Positions 11,301-20,939 of a DNA stretch of 64,000 nucleotides are shown here, in pieces (position 1 is the stretch's first letter; every line of letters starts with the position of its first letter). The stretch lies in contig CM068323.1 of NCBI GenBank assembly GCA_034766995.1, forward strand, positions 1,348,088-1,412,087, read 5' to 3'. The stretch comes from Acanthacorydalis orientalis. Its lineage: Eukaryota; Arthropoda; Insecta; Megaloptera; Corydalidae. Below the pieces are notes generated by a model. The model was not told where the DNA came from. It saw nothing but the letters and a program-made list of their open reading frames with translations, and did not search any database. Position numbers and translations under genes: made by a program.

Positions 11301-11536
11301 CAACAATCTATGAAGATAATCAGAGTTGTCTCAAGTTGATAAACAACAAGAAATTTAGTAATCGAACCAAGCATATCGACACTAAATTTCACTTCATCAA
11401 AGAATTGAACAATCAAGGTGTAGTTGATTACAAATATTGTCCTACACATCAAATGCCAGCAGATATGCTTACAAAACCATTGGGAAAAATAAAAATCAAA
11501 GATATGGCAATGAGGTGTGGTTTAAAAGTAATTTAA
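8348..11536 (+). CDS. Copia Pol: protease, integrase, RT, RNase H
   Basis: The frame is open over 1,062 codons from ATG 8348, and the same frame is open upstream to the knuckle at 8210. Domains in order: protease with WYVDSGATSH near residue 26-35; GAG-pre-integrase HRRFGHRD near 168; integrase with HTDVCGPM, DRGKEY and NGVAERKNRSLL (the D, D and E of the triad); RT with KARLVARGFSQKYGIDYDE, FDAKTAFLNGDLEE and YVDDIL; and RNase H with SSTEAEYIAL and a KHIDTKFHFI end. No stop or frameshift is visible, and length and order match full copia Pol. It would copy and integrate the element if expressed with Gag. Confidence 0.95.
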   Translation: MEADKDEIVGKTCVSIKENQAAYTWYVDSGATSHMTASKDFFVKLDPSVKGAVQLAEKGRKCAVEGVGSGIIKCVVDNKIQVIKVENVLYVPTLGSSLLSIKKLVTQGYSLNFPAFTTHCNIIKEGKIQVSAQLENGTQDLYKINALTEKACTAINGPHGLNCQHVWHRRFGHRDPSAIKQLEEKSLVSGMIIKDCGIRQICECCVKGKMARTPFPKQSQTKTDAILDLIHTDVCGPMQTLTPRGNKYVLTIIDDQSRYCTVYFIKYKNEVTRCIKEFVEMAKTQFNKTIKVIRSDRGKEYVNGDLQQYLRAQGIKIQYTAAYSPQQNGVAERKNRSLLEMARCMLLDANMEKKYWAEAVNTANFLQNRLPSKAVDKTPYEIWFSKKPDVSNLHIFGSEAYIHIHKEQRRKLDDKAEKLTFVGYSEESKAFRFLNKETSCIKISRDVVFCDKYKDTDDSTFCKIKFTKNEGIENINQDQDEESEFSEEKSNKSKDERSTSSSDYDSAHSEKAPQQTVNKEPIRRSERSNKGVPSNYYLAVSKVGTAEENEPRSAKEALSGPHKKEWKKAMDEEIDSLTKNGTWKTVQKPSNKNVITSKWVFKIKRNAEGNIERFKARLVARGFSQKYGIDYDEVFAPVVRQAIFRTLLTVAGHKGMAIKHFDAKTAFLNGDLEETIFMQLPDGYEDANKTQVCKLQKGIYGLKQAAKIWNDKVHILLQQFGFIQSKADPCLYIKNEEGEIIYLIIYVDDILIAAKNEEKINKVAQFLKKHFQLLDLGLLRFYLGIEIRRNENGFYCLEQSKYIKKVLKRFGLQDAKISNIPLDQGYAKIRENQSVMPNCEKYQQLIGALLYIAVNTRPDIAASVTILSQHNKQPTLVDWNEAKRVAQYLKGTINYELQLGNKNQKSGLIGFADADWAENKADRKSNSAYLFQYFGASISWGCRKQPCVSLSSTEAEYIALAEASQEAIWIRRLIEDFEGQTPERTTIYEDNQSCLKLINNKKFSNRTKHIDTKFHFIKELNNQGVVDYKYCPTHQMPADMLTKPLGKIKIKDMAMRCGLKVI

Positions 11537-11548
11537 ATTTTCTATATC

Positions 11549-11560
11549 GTTGAGGAAGGG
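11549..11560 (+). promoter_or_regulatory. Copia polypurine tract
   Basis: GTTGAGGAAGGG lies directly before the 3' LTR, the usual place for plus-strand priming. Confidence 0.75.
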
Positions 11561-11767
11561 TATTGTAGTCATAGCAACGATACACACACACTCTGATATA
11601 GTTTTTACAGTTGTTGTTGATTACTTACTTGCATTTATTTTTTTCTGTGCAATATAAACTATTTATGTGTATTAATTACGTGTACTTCCCTGTGCTTACT
11701 TTTATCATAAATAAATACTATAGTGCATTATAAAGAATAACCATTTATTTATGTTGAATTACCAAAA
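11561..11767 (+). repeat. Copia 3' LTR
   Basis: It is the near-identical partner of 7288-7495, with differences at GTGTAA/GTGCAA, GTATTT/GTACTT, TGTTTA/TGCTTA and one T-run length change. It is followed by the target copy CTTAC. Confidence 0.9.
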
Positions 11768-11830
11768 CTTACTTTACTTTTTTAATCTCAAGAAGTGAAA
11801 GAAAAATAAGAGAAGCTAAGAACATGCTAT

Positions 11831-12382
11831 ATGAACGCACTAAGTCGGCGACGGCAGAAAAGAAGTGGAGATGCTGCACGGCGAATTATTTCATGGAAAT
11901 TTGAGAAACAAATGTCTTTTCTGATGCCGTCAATTCATACCCGAAGGGCCATCACAAATATAAAAAATTCGGAGAATTCAACACCGCTCTCTACCTCTGT
12001 ACTTTCATCGACACCGCTCTCTACCTCTGTACGTTCATCAACACCGCTGTATTGTACTTCGCCCTCTACCTCTGAGAGCGAAGTACAGCATATAGTTGTC
12101 GATGATATCGACGTAGATGAAGAGCATTACTTTGGCGAAGATGATTCTGTCTGCTACTTCGACGAAGTACACCCAGTCGCGTCTACCAGCAGCCAGCGAG
12201 ACAACAACACAAGCAACAAACAACACAGCAAAACAACACAAAACAATAATCAAACCATGTCGGAAATGCTAGAAGTCACGAAACAAAAGGAAATGACTGA
12301 TGATTCGAGGAGGCTCGAAATATTTCAATTACAAAGGCTTCCGTTCACTAGTTTCGCTCGCGCTAGCGGATGCGGAATATAA
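11831..12382 (+). pseudogene. MADF/Myb-like protein of a PIF/Harbinger element, partial
   Basis: Residues 8-40 read RRQKRSGDAARRIISWKFEKQMSFLMPSI. This pattern (basic, SGDAA, W-K-F...MSFL.P) is typical of the C-terminal half of MADF-like DNA-binding domains. A Ser/Thr-rich linker with three imperfect repeats of STPLSTSV follows, then an acidic stretch and a Gln/Asn-rich stretch. PIF/Harbinger elements encode such a MADF/Myb-like partner beside the transposase, and a HARBI1-like relic begins within the end of this ORF. The last 20 codons overlap that transposase in another frame and are probably not native. The N-terminal half is missing; the copia insertion ends 63 bp upstream. Confidence 0.55.
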
Positions 12383-12910
12383 ATTTATTGCGATAGACGT
12401 AGGAGCGCGTACGGAAGAAACAGTGATAGCGGTGTCTATTCAAATTCAACGATCGGGAGAAATCTGCAAGAGCGAGCACTTTTCAGCCCGTCGAGTGAAA
12501 ATTCTCCTCCGCTTCCGTACGTCATAGTCGGAGGAGACGAAGCCTTCCTGCTACAATCATACTCGCTTCGACCGTACAGTAGACACATCGCCTCGCAGGG
12601 GATGAAGACAAAAAAAATTTTAATTATCGATCGCCTAGAGCTCGGAGAGTCGTTGAAAATGCGTTCGGCATTCACGCATCACGGCCTCTAGACGTGCGAC
12701 CGAAAACTGTTGAAAAAGTGATGCTCGTTGCTCGTCGTCTTCACGACACGCCATGTGGAGAAGTGACATCTTCGGCTGAAACGGAACAGCTTTGTCCGGA
12801 GACATCGCATCGAATACGAAGAAATCCCTACCGGGATGCGACGCGTATTCGCGACCGATTTAGAGAACATTTTTACATCCCCTGCCGGGTCCGTATCACG
12901 GCGAGCGACG
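12295..12910 (+). pseudogene. HARBI1-like (PIF/Harbinger) transposase relic
   Basis: Three collinear pieces in different frames match the Harbinger DDE transposase. About 12312-12400 gives FRSLVSLALADAEYKFIAID (the first catalytic Asp region). About 12495-12585 gives SPPLPYVIVGGDEAFLLQSY (second catalytic Asp region). About 12605-12760 gives NFNYRSPRARRVVENAFGI, containing the third acidic residue, then RPKTVEKVMLVARRLH. The order and spacing match the family, so this is one transposase broken by at least two frameshifts and short losses. The N-terminal half of the protein is absent. Confidence 0.75.
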
Positions 12911-13936
12911 ATGATTCGGCGAGGACGTAATCGAGATCAGGACATATTTTTTTCTTTTCGGGAATTACAACTTTTAATCCCGACACTTTTGAAAGCTGTC
13001 GACGCCTCGACTATGCGATCATAAATGAAAGCTAGAACAGGTTTAACGTTTTGTTTTTAAGTTCATTTCAGCGGGACGCTACGTACCGCGCGTAATTACA
13101 CGCCGGTCGCTACGAAAACATTATACAACATAACCGATTGTAGTAGTGCGTCGTATTTCGTGAATACAAGGCAGAAGAAGAGTTCGTCGATCGCAACGAC
13201 GCGTGCCGTTCAGTCGCAATGTAGTGTTTTTAGTGGTTAAATCAGGTTCGGTTATCGTGTCGTGATTCAAAGATGAGAATAAGAAACGTACAACAAGTTC
13301 ATCGAGTACGACGAACGCGAGCAACATAATAATAATAATTGATAAATATTATATTGTAATGACACGGACGACGTGTCTCTCTCACACACACACACTCCCG
13401 TGGCACAATAAAACACGCACGCGTTTCATCCGGTCTCGAAGATTATCGGAGGAAATAATCAAATAGAAATACATGATGAACGATTTTCAACTAGGTATTC
13501 AGCAGCAGCTCCATGGCAAAATATATATTACACATGTCATTCGCGAATGTAACTTCTACGGGCCGACCTGCGAATGCGCTGTCGTCAGTCGACTTAGACA
13601 CGATGGACAAATCCTTCGTGCACACGAAACAACGAATCGACAACATCTAACGAAGAAACGTACAAAGAATTCACACTGAAAAAGGTCTTTCGACGAACGT
13701 AAAGACTTTTGAAAACGTTATACGCAGAAATAACATGCCCGCCATTGTCGATAGTAAACACACCGGTATTTCTAAATTCTAATTTGCGGTATTTCAATCG
13801 CGGAGGTGCTTTAGTTAAAAACACCATTTCTGTTTAAGCCCGTAATTAGAGAAACATAGAATTCGGAATTTCCAAAATAAATACAATGTATACATACGCC
13901 TGTTTCTCCGAACGAACAGAACCGTTTTTATTGTGC
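12911..13936. other. Region without recognised genes
   Basis: Mixed-composition DNA with a short CA repeat near 13384-13397. Small open frames on both strands (under 80 codons) have no recognisable domains. It may include the rest of the Harbinger element, but no terminal inverted repeats were found by eye. Confidence 0.4.
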
Positions 13937-14079
13937 ACATCCGTAAACGCGGTTGTTTCAAATGTACGTGATATTTTCGAGTTTAGGGGATTTAGATTAT
14001 AGGATAGCATCGCACACTGCGAGCGGCCGTGCAATTAAGCAATAAAAAGAGGTCATCCCAGACACTTGGCCGTCTGCGT
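13937..14079 (+). repeat. Repeat X, copy 1 (insertion target)
   Basis: This segment runs from ACATCCGTAAACG to CGTCTGCGT and contains the palindrome-like CAGACacttggcCGTCTG. It recurs, with several substitutions, at 33778-33849 continuing at 34342-34420. An errantivirus-type LTR begins directly after it at 14080. The nature of X is unknown; it is noncoding. Confidence 0.8.
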
Positions 14080-14243
14080 TGTTATGTACCTTAAAGTGCG
14101 TATTAGATAAATATGCTGCAATAGCAAACTTTCACGCAATAATACCACGCACGAATGGATTACGCATATCGCCTTGATAATAATATATAAAACGTGATCC
14201 ATTATAATATTAATGATATTTTATTTAATACAAATAGGGGACC
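14080..14243 (+). mobile_element. Errantivirus-like LTR, 5' fragment
   Basis: TGTTATGTACC to AATAGGGGACC aligns over about 160 bp with the LTRs at 32961 and 33850. It then changes abruptly into the RTE-like leader, so the rest of this LTR is displaced. It is the candidate left end of the gypsy whose integrase, env and right LTR lie at 28950-33777. Confidence 0.8.
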
Positions 14244-14345
14244 AGTGGCTTAAAGTTGGTAAAGGGTCTCGGAGGTAGTGTAAGCTGCCGATGCTCGCAT
14301 TACAACAAAACTCGGAGAAATGCCCACTGTTTTCCGGCGAAAGAG
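14206..14345 (+). repeat. Direct repeat: LTR/LINE junction, copy 1
   Basis: This segment includes the end of the LTR fragment and the first 100 bp of the LINE leader (CCAGTGGCTTAAAGTTGG to CGAAAGAGTC). It recurs at 15985-16131 with a few substitutions. Because both copies contain the same junction, the duplication came after the LINE joined the LTR. Confidence 0.85.
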
Positions 14346-15796
14346 TCTGAAATATAAGGTACATTTACATCGTATCGTAAGTTGAGCGTTGCGAACGCAC
14401 CACAAGTAGAGTAGAGTATGCGTGTGTGTGTGAGTAGCATGTACATGCGTATACGTATGATGTATAGTCAGATAGAAGCGAGACGCCGCCAGCGACGGCA
14501 CGACGATGTAACAGCTGCTCTCGAACGCACGATGCATTGATATTTGTAAAATAGTTTTTGTTTTTCTTCTGTATTGTTCTTTTCTTAGTTTAATAAATAA
14601 TAATTTAAGTTACTTGTGCTCATAATTATTTCCTGGACCTCGTTTATTTCAACATGGTAGCAGTGCGCTTGGTTTTGGCGAGTGGTTGAGGGATAATAAA
14701 GTGTAAAAGTTAAAAATATTGTGAAAATTAGAAGCGCGTGTGACACAGTGTAATAAAATAAAGAAGCGCAGTGAAAATAATTAAATTTGAAGCCGATGCG
14801 AGCAGATTGCAAAAAGGCACGTGTTTGAATACGAGAAGGTTATGAGACCGCATGGCGATTTTTGAGGTTAAACACACGTTTATAGTAAAGAGCGCATGGT
14901 TGTAAGAGAAAAGACTGATGATAATAAATGTTCAACTGGTTAAGTAAAGTTAAAAAAGAAGAAGAAAATAACGAATTAAGTGAAAATAACGAGTTTAGTG
15001 AAAATATAGAGAGTAAAGAAATAGAGTTAAGAAATCACGTGAGAAAAGTGTTTCTGAAAACGTTAAAAAAGGTTTTGATTTTGAAAAGAGAAATCAGTGA
15101 AAGCTTAAAAGAAAAAGAAGAGAAAGAAAAAATGGCGAAATATTCAAAAATTGTCGATATTTCAATACCAGTGTTTGATGGAGCAAACTTCAGCAGTTGG
15201 AAGTTTAGATTAATGAATATATTAGAATACAAAGAGTGTCAAGAACCTGCAAAAAGAGAAAAGAATGATAGTGAAAAAGCAGAAGATTGGAGAAAACAAG
15301 ATTTAAAAGCAAAAACGATTTTGATTAGTGCAGTTTCCGACAAGCAGCTAGAGTATATAAATGAGTGTAACACGACACTAGAAATGATGAAAAAGTTAGA
15401 GAAAATGTATTCAATTAATCGACGACGTTACAAATAATAAATAGAAACAAACTAGAAGAGATTAAGTTAAAAGATTATCGCGCTGTAGAAGAATTTTTTG
15501 TTGATTTTGAAAGAGCATCCAATGATTTGAAAGCTGCAGGAGCAAGCTTAAATGAAGACGAAAAAATGAGATATGATAAAAGCATTGCCACCAGAATATT
15601 GTTATATTGGTGATTTTATTGACTTAGTACCACAGAAAGAGAGAACTGTGGATTTAGTGAAATCGAAGATACAAGAAAAAAGCATGAAAAAAGGTGGAAG
15701 CAGAACTAATGCTAGTACATTTAATGTAAAAACAAGAGGAAAGTGTCACAGATGTGGAAAACTTGGACACTTCGTAAAAGATTGCTGGCAAGCACC
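14346..15796 (+). mobile_element. Copia-type element fragment (LTR, PBS, gag)
   Basis: The LTR spans about 14346-14654 and ends ATTTCAACA; a primer site TGGTAGCAGT follows at 14655-14664. A leader and a broken gag run to about 15796, where the sequence switches to an inverted copy of the same LTR end. Protease, integrase and RT are all missing. The LTR is unrelated to that of the copia element at 7288. Confidence 0.75.
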
Positions 15797-15810
15797 GCAG
15801 AACCACGCTC
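14928..15810 (+). pseudogene. Copia-type Gag with frameshifts
   Basis: ATG 14928 opens 169 codons with an acidic N-terminus and IPVFDGANFSSWKFRLMNIL near residue 84, the copia Gag signature. A frame break near 15435 follows, and the Gag core (EEFFVDFERASNDLKAAGA) continues in another frame. A second break near 15565 returns to the original frame, which carries MIKALPPEYC and a CCHC knuckle CHRCGKLGHFVKDC at about 15748-15789. The coding sequence stops at the inverted LTR, so the Gag tail and all of Pol are lost. Confidence 0.8.
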
Positions 15811-15984
15811 TGCTACCATGTTGAAATAAACGAGGTCCAGCGATGTAGCGAGGTCATAATACATCATACGTATACGTATGTACATGCTACTCACACACTT
15901 ACACACGCATACTCCTACTCTACTTGTGGTGCGTTCGCAACGCTCAACTTACGATACGATATAAATATACCTTATATTTCAACA
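15797..15984 (-). mobile_element. Inverted LTR and primer site of a second copia-type element
   Basis: Read on the minus strand this begins TGTTGAAATATAAGG at 15984, runs through the same LTR as 14346-14654 but with the middle deleted, ends ATTTCAACA at 15819, and continues into the primer site TGGTAGCAGA. With the plus-strand LTR it forms long inverted arms around the gag. Confidence 0.8.
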
Positions 15985-16131
15985 ATAATATTAATGATAT
16001 TTTATTTAATATAAATAGGGAACCAGTGGCTTAAGGTTGATAAAGGGTCTCGGAGGTAGTGTAAGCTGCCGATGCTCGCATCACAACAAAACTCGGAGAA
16101 ATGCCCACTGTTTTCCGGCGAAAGAGTCGGA
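15985..16131 (+). repeat. Direct repeat: LTR/LINE junction, copy 2
   Basis: Second copy of 14206-14345. It continues into the LINE leader and endonuclease, so this copy holds the native continuation of the LINE. Confidence 0.85.
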
Positions 16132-17103
16132 GTTTCTAGAAATAGAACTTAGCTCTACCAACAAATCCTACTCTCACGTTCTCGAAGACATGATGTCGCG
16201 TAGCCACTGGGTGCATGGCGTACAATGGATGTACGTTATGTAGCTGACGAGAGAGGGTGCAACGCGAGATTCTGGCGCCGCAAAACCGGAGAAAATCGGC
16301 TAAGGGAAGAAAACCCCTACAGAAAAATCTCGGTCCTCCAGGGTTGGGGCGGTGGGCCTGCACCTCACCATCCATAAAAAAAGAGCAAAGGCAAAATACT
16401 TCAATAGAAAACTTCGGAATTTAGACGAATCAATGGAAAAACGAACTCGGTAACGAAAAAGGATTTTGAATTTGGCGACATGGAACGTACAGGGGGTAAG
16501 AGCAAAATGGAAGGAAGTCATTCAGGAAACCAAAAGATTTAATTTAGATATTATTACACTATCAGAAACAGAGGAAAGGGTTAGGATCAGAAATAATCGA
16601 TAAATATATCCACTTATATAGCTAAAGACCAGAGAGCCCAACAGGGTGTTTCACTATTAATAAAAAGGAAATTCAAAAAGAACATCACACTATTTGAAGC
16701 CGTGAATGAAAGAATAAACAAAGTGAACATGAGCCTGTTTGGAAGACGCATAGTTATATTGGGTATAGATGCTCCTAATAACGATGAAACCGGACAAGGC
16801 AATGACGAATTCTATCTTAGATTAAAACAATTGGTTGACGAAGTTGGTGACAATCGGGAGGTAATCATGATGGGAGACTTTAATGGCAGAGTGGGATCTC
16901 AGCAGAACGATCTTACGGTTGGAAGATACGGCGAGAGCACTTCAAACGAAAATTGGAAAAGATTAATCGGGTATTGCCGGAGTAATGACCTTAGGATCCC
17001 AAATGGATTCTTCAAGCATAAAGAAATTCATAAATTTACATGGACACAGCATACAAGACAGCTAAAATCTATCATAGACTATATCATTATACAACAAAAA
17101 TCA
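16132..17103 (+). pseudogene. RTE-type LINE leader and endonuclease fragment
   Basis: After a leader, the endonuclease/exonuclease/phosphatase fold starts near 16460 with RILNLATWNVQGVRAKWKE. It shifts frame near 16580 and continues from 16702 with GIDAPNNDE, the motif MMGDFNGRVG (catalytic D-x-N) and a FTWTQHTRQLKSIIDYI stretch corresponding to the TW...SxIDYI motif. This is the AP-endonuclease-like domain of RTE-type elements, best known in databases as craniofacial-development-protein-2-like. At about 17104 the frame runs directly into gypsy protease sequence; RT is absent. Endonuclease fold assignment is secure; clade RTE is probable. Confidence 0.75.
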
Positions 17104-17593
17104 GGCATTACAGTTAACTCAAATTTCAAAGTTGAAGTAAAAGGTATCAATAAAGATACAAGCACTCAAACACTAGGAACAGTTTTATACAATTTCTATA
17201 TCGGGAATAAAATAATAAAACACATATTTAACGCGGTTAATAATGATCAGATATGTCTTAAATTCGACGGCGTGATTGGAAATGACTTTTTAGATTCAAA
17301 TAAAGTCAAATTGAATTACGAAACGAATCAGTTAGTAATAAACAATCACATGATCAATTTGAAAACCGATAAAGCTGATGTATTAAAGCCGAGATCGGAA
17401 ACCGTCATTAAAATTAATATAAAAAATCCTAATATCAAAGAAGGGATTTTAAGTGCACAAATTCCTATAAACGGAGTATTCTTATCTAATTCTATTGTCA
17501 AAGTCGACAATAATAATCAAGCAATTTGTACAATTCTCAACACGAATAACGAAGAAGTGACTATAAAAAATTTAAACTACACATTATTACCGT
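17104..17593 (+). pseudogene. Gypsy (errantivirus-like) protease C-terminal part
   Basis: The open frame that began in the LINE endonuclease continues with gypsy sequence. FDGVIGNDFLDSNKVKLNY is the flap and dimer motif of a gypsy retropepsin. KPRSETVIKINIKNPN and further linker sequence resemble the region between protease and RT in errantivirus Pol. The N-terminal half with the catalytic Asp is missing and RT does not follow; a run of Gs at 17596 marks the start of the Mutator-like element. Orientation and order fit the integrase at 28950 as a later part of the same gypsy copy. Confidence 0.7.
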
Positions 17594-19720
17594 TAGGGGG
17601 GGGGAAGGGTTTTTACTTTCAAAAAATCGATTTTTTTTTCTCTTATCTTATTGTTTAACATTTCAAGAATATGTCCTTAAAATTTTAGGTCGATAGAAGC
17701 AATATTCTTAAAGTTATTGTCTTATTAATCTCCTGGCCTTTAACGCTCCAACTCTAACAGCTGCGGGCGGTCGGGGTAGCAGTGCAGCTGTCGAACAGGT
17801 ATACGTGTATACAGTTTATTCATTGTTATTGTCCTGACCGTAGGTAAATTCAGGTAGAAAAAGCCATAAAAATATATTTTATATTTATATGAATACTATA
17901 CACTAAAATATTTTCAAAGACACGATCGTCAGTTTGTCGTTAGACGTTCGGCTGTGCGCTTGTCATTTTATAGTTTTCTCAAAAAAATTCCTGCCTGAAA
18001 ATGCCGAGAGTAAGCAAAGTTTCGAGAGAAGACCGACAAAGTGGAAGGACTTATTTGTGTAGATCAAAAAAAAGATTTAATCCAAATAAAATAATTAAAG
18101 ATGAAACTACCACAAAAAGTGCTTCATCGAAAAAAATCAAGCTAAATACCAGTGCAAGTGTACCAGAAGACGTTGAAAAACACTATAGAATCGTCGATTT
18201 TTTGCTTGTTTTTTCAACCATCGAAAGTTTAGTAAAATGTGCTCAGTGTGATGCTTCAGTTGAATTCAAAAGCTTTAAAAAAGAAGGCATTGGCTTCCAA
18301 ATTCAAGTCAAATGTGAAAATTGTGATCCACGCTATATACCATCGAGTGAGAAAACTGGTCATCGCTATGAAATTAACACTCGTTTTGCCTTTGTAATGC
18401 GTACTTTAGGTTTGGGTTTATCAGGCTGCAATAAATTTTGTGGGCTCATGGACATGGCAAGTAATTTTTTATCCAAACCATCTTATTTGGATCTCATGAA
18501 GTCAATTAGCTGCAGCGTCAAAACGACTGCTGAAAAATTTCTTGTTTCCGCCGCAAACGAAGAAAAACAGCAAACACGTGCAAATTCGGAGTCAGACACT
18601 TTGACCGTTTCTGGTGACGGCACGTGGCAGAAGCAAGGCTTCAGCTCTTCCTTTGGCGTCACTTCCTTGATTGGATATTGGTCTGGAAAAGTTATCGACA
18701 TTTTCATAAGTAGTTTGTACTGTCAGGCTTGCAAATTATGGAAGAAGCAATTGAATACTAATGAGTTTGAAGAGTGGTACCAAGAACACGTTGAAAATGA
18801 TGAATGCCAAGCCAATCACACCGGACCATCAGGTAACATGGAAGTCAATGCTGTTATCGAATTGTTCCGCCGATCAGAAAAAAATTACGGAGCAAAGATC
18901 AGTAACTATATCGGAGACGGTGACAGTAAAACTTACGGCAATTTGTTGAAAGCTAAACCTTACGGTGAAAATTTCACTATAAATAAAAAAGAATGTGTCG
19001 GTCACGTGCAAAAAAGAATGGGTAAACGTCTACGTGATCTCGTAAATAAAACTGTAGAAAATAAAGATAAAAACTGGAAAAAATGCTGGTAAAACAAGGC
19101 AAAGTAAGTTACTCGGCGGCAAAGGAAAGCTCACTGGAAAAGTCATTGATAATTTGAGTCGATACTACGGAGCAGCAATCAGACATAATTGTGATTCACT
19201 AGAAGGAATGAAAAATGCAATCTGGGCAACGTTCTACCACCTGCAGTCAACAGACAATAATCCTCAACACCATAAGTGCATGAGCGGTGAGAATTCTTGG
19301 TGTTCATATCAAAAAGCTCTGGCCACAACAGGAGTGGAAAATTTCAAACATGACTACACTCCACTTCCACAAGATGTCATACAAGCGATCAAACCGATTT
19401 ATGAAGATTTGAGTAAAGACGAACTTCTAGAAAGGTGTCTTGGAGGCTTTACTCAAAATGCCAACGAAAGTTTGAACCAGCTGATTTGGAGAATTGCACC
19501 GAAAAAATTATCTGGAAGCAAACAAATTGTTGAATTTGCATCTTATGTAGCTGCATGCACTTTCAATGAAGGTGCTGGTGCTTTTCTAACTTTTCTGTCT
19601 GACATGAATGTTAGCGTCGGCCCAAGCGCTCATGAATACGCAACATTCGCGGACAGCAATCGCATTGACAGGGCTGAGATTCAAGCTGACCAGCAGAGCA
19701 AAGAGGCTCATCATGCTCCC
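17594..19720 (+). mobile_element. Mutator-like DNA element, right end lost
   Basis: It starts at the G run following CCGTTA at 17594 and includes a 0.4 kb leader and a split transposase. The right terminal region is replaced by a Jockey element near 19720, so terminal inverted repeats cannot be compared and the target duplication is unknown. Confidence 0.5.
18001..19720 (+). pseudogene. Mutator-like transposase (Pfam Mutator domain type), one frameshift
   Basis: ATG 18001 opens 363 codons. Residues 60-115 hold CxxC pairs (CAQCDAS, CENCDP) that look like a zinc-binding region. VSGDGTWQKQG near residue 200 carries the first catalytic Asp, NYIGDGDSKTY near 300 the second, and ECVGHVQKRMGKRLRDL follows. 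A frameshift at about 19075 (A-rich run) ends this frame; the next frame continues with LLGGKGKLTGKVIDNLSRYYG, SWCSYQKA and TQNANESLNQLIW, the probable catalytic Glu. The pattern fits the animal Mutator-like transposase domain family. One indel and the lost C-terminus make it non-functional. Confidence 0.75.
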
Positions 19721-19726
19721 ATCATG

Positions 19727-20920
19727 TTAAGGGACAAACCGAGGGACATGCTCGAGTTCACACGAGCCATAAAAACCATAACCACGGGCCAGGTGCGCTA
19801 CAAGACGCTCCGCACTGGCACGAAAATTTCGTGCCAGAACCTGGCGGACTTTGAAGCCGTCCGCAAAAACCTGGCGGGGTCCAACGCGGCCCAATTCTAT
19901 TCCTTCTCGCCGCTGGAAACAAAGCCCCTGACACTGGTGGCCAGCGGCGTTCCCGACGTCCACCCGGACAGAATAATCGAGGCTCTGGCTGAGAACAAGC
20001 TCTCGGCCATCAGGGCCTATAAACTGAGCGATCCTGCAAGCATGACACCAGTTTATAAGATTGATTTCCAAAACGGCACCCCGATCGGGGCGGTCATGGC
20101 AGTCTCATACCTATTTGATTTTAAGGTCTATTGGCGCAAGTATGAGAATAAAGGAGTCACTCAGTGTCACCGATGCCAGCGATTTGGGCACTCGTCAGGG
20201 AACTGTCACGTGCAATCACGCTGCGTCTAATGCGGCGGAAACCATGCCACCGCGACCTGCGTCAAAACCCCGGACACCCCTGCCACTTGCGCAAACTGCA
20301 GGGGACCGCACACCGCCAATCACCGCCTATGCCCAGTATATGCGGCATATCTGGAGAAAAACGCGAAACCTGAGCGCGTCCCCAGACAGAATCCAGATCG
20401 CTTTGTGCCAGCACCGCCCCCGACCACCAGCGCCTGGGTCAAACGAGCCAACGACCCAAACGCCGGACAGCGCAACTCAACATTGCCACCAACATCCGGA
20501 GCAACCACAACAGCTCCGCCCCCGCCGGCACTCCAGTGCCTGACGTAGTTCCCAGTGATGGGAGCAAACAGATCTTCAAGGCAGCCACTCCTGCCCACCC
20601 CCACGATCCCGCCCGCAGCACCAACGCAGTCATCAGCTAGCCAGGTACCTGTACACCCCGTAACCACCTTCCTCACCCAGGCACCTCCCACGTCCGCACC
20701 AACGGTCCGCAACACTTCTGCGCACACCGACCCCGCCTCCGATCACGAGATCGCCTCCGACCTCGACGTCTGCATAACGCAGCTCAGACTCCTAGGCACC
20801 CTTGTTGACCTCAAGACACTAGGCAGAGCCCTCACCACCCTCACCAGTCAACTCATGGTGGCTACTGGACCGTTCGAGAGGATCAATGCCCTCAACGAGT
20901 TCCAGAAACACTTCCCATAA
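19727..20920 (+). pseudogene. Jockey ORF1 (PRE_C2HC and zinc knuckles)
   Basis: The frame enters from the Mutator-like relic, so the ORF1 N-terminus is missing. LEFTRAIKTITTGQVRYKTL through the PVYKIDF stretch is the RNA-binding/PRE_C2HC-type region. The first knuckle CHRCQRFGHSSGNC lies at about 20163-20206. A TAA at 20228 replaces a codon within the second knuckle (C-stop-CGGNHATATC), and a third knuckle CANCRGPHTANHRLC follows in frame near 20290. A proline-rich tail, another frame change near 20555 and a C-terminal helical piece ending at 20920 complete it. Confidence 0.75.
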
Positions 20921-20939
20921 TCATCCTCTTCACCCCCAA

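Larger units (their letters stand above)
7288..11767 (+). mobile_element. Copia LTR retrotransposon, nearly complete
   Basis: The element is 4,480 bp with 207-208 bp LTRs, a primer binding site immediately after the left LTR, gag and pol frames, and a purine tract before the right LTR. The duplicated target CTTAC lies at 7283-7287 and 11768-11772. By eye the LTRs differ by about three substitutions and one T-run indel, which implies a recent insertion. It sits just upstream of the Harbinger relic. The known lesion is a frame break at the gag zinc knuckle, described under gag. Confidence 0.93.

Noticed and set aside
20320..20727. Minus-strand 135-codon frame
   Set aside because: Shadow of the proline-rich Jockey ORF1.
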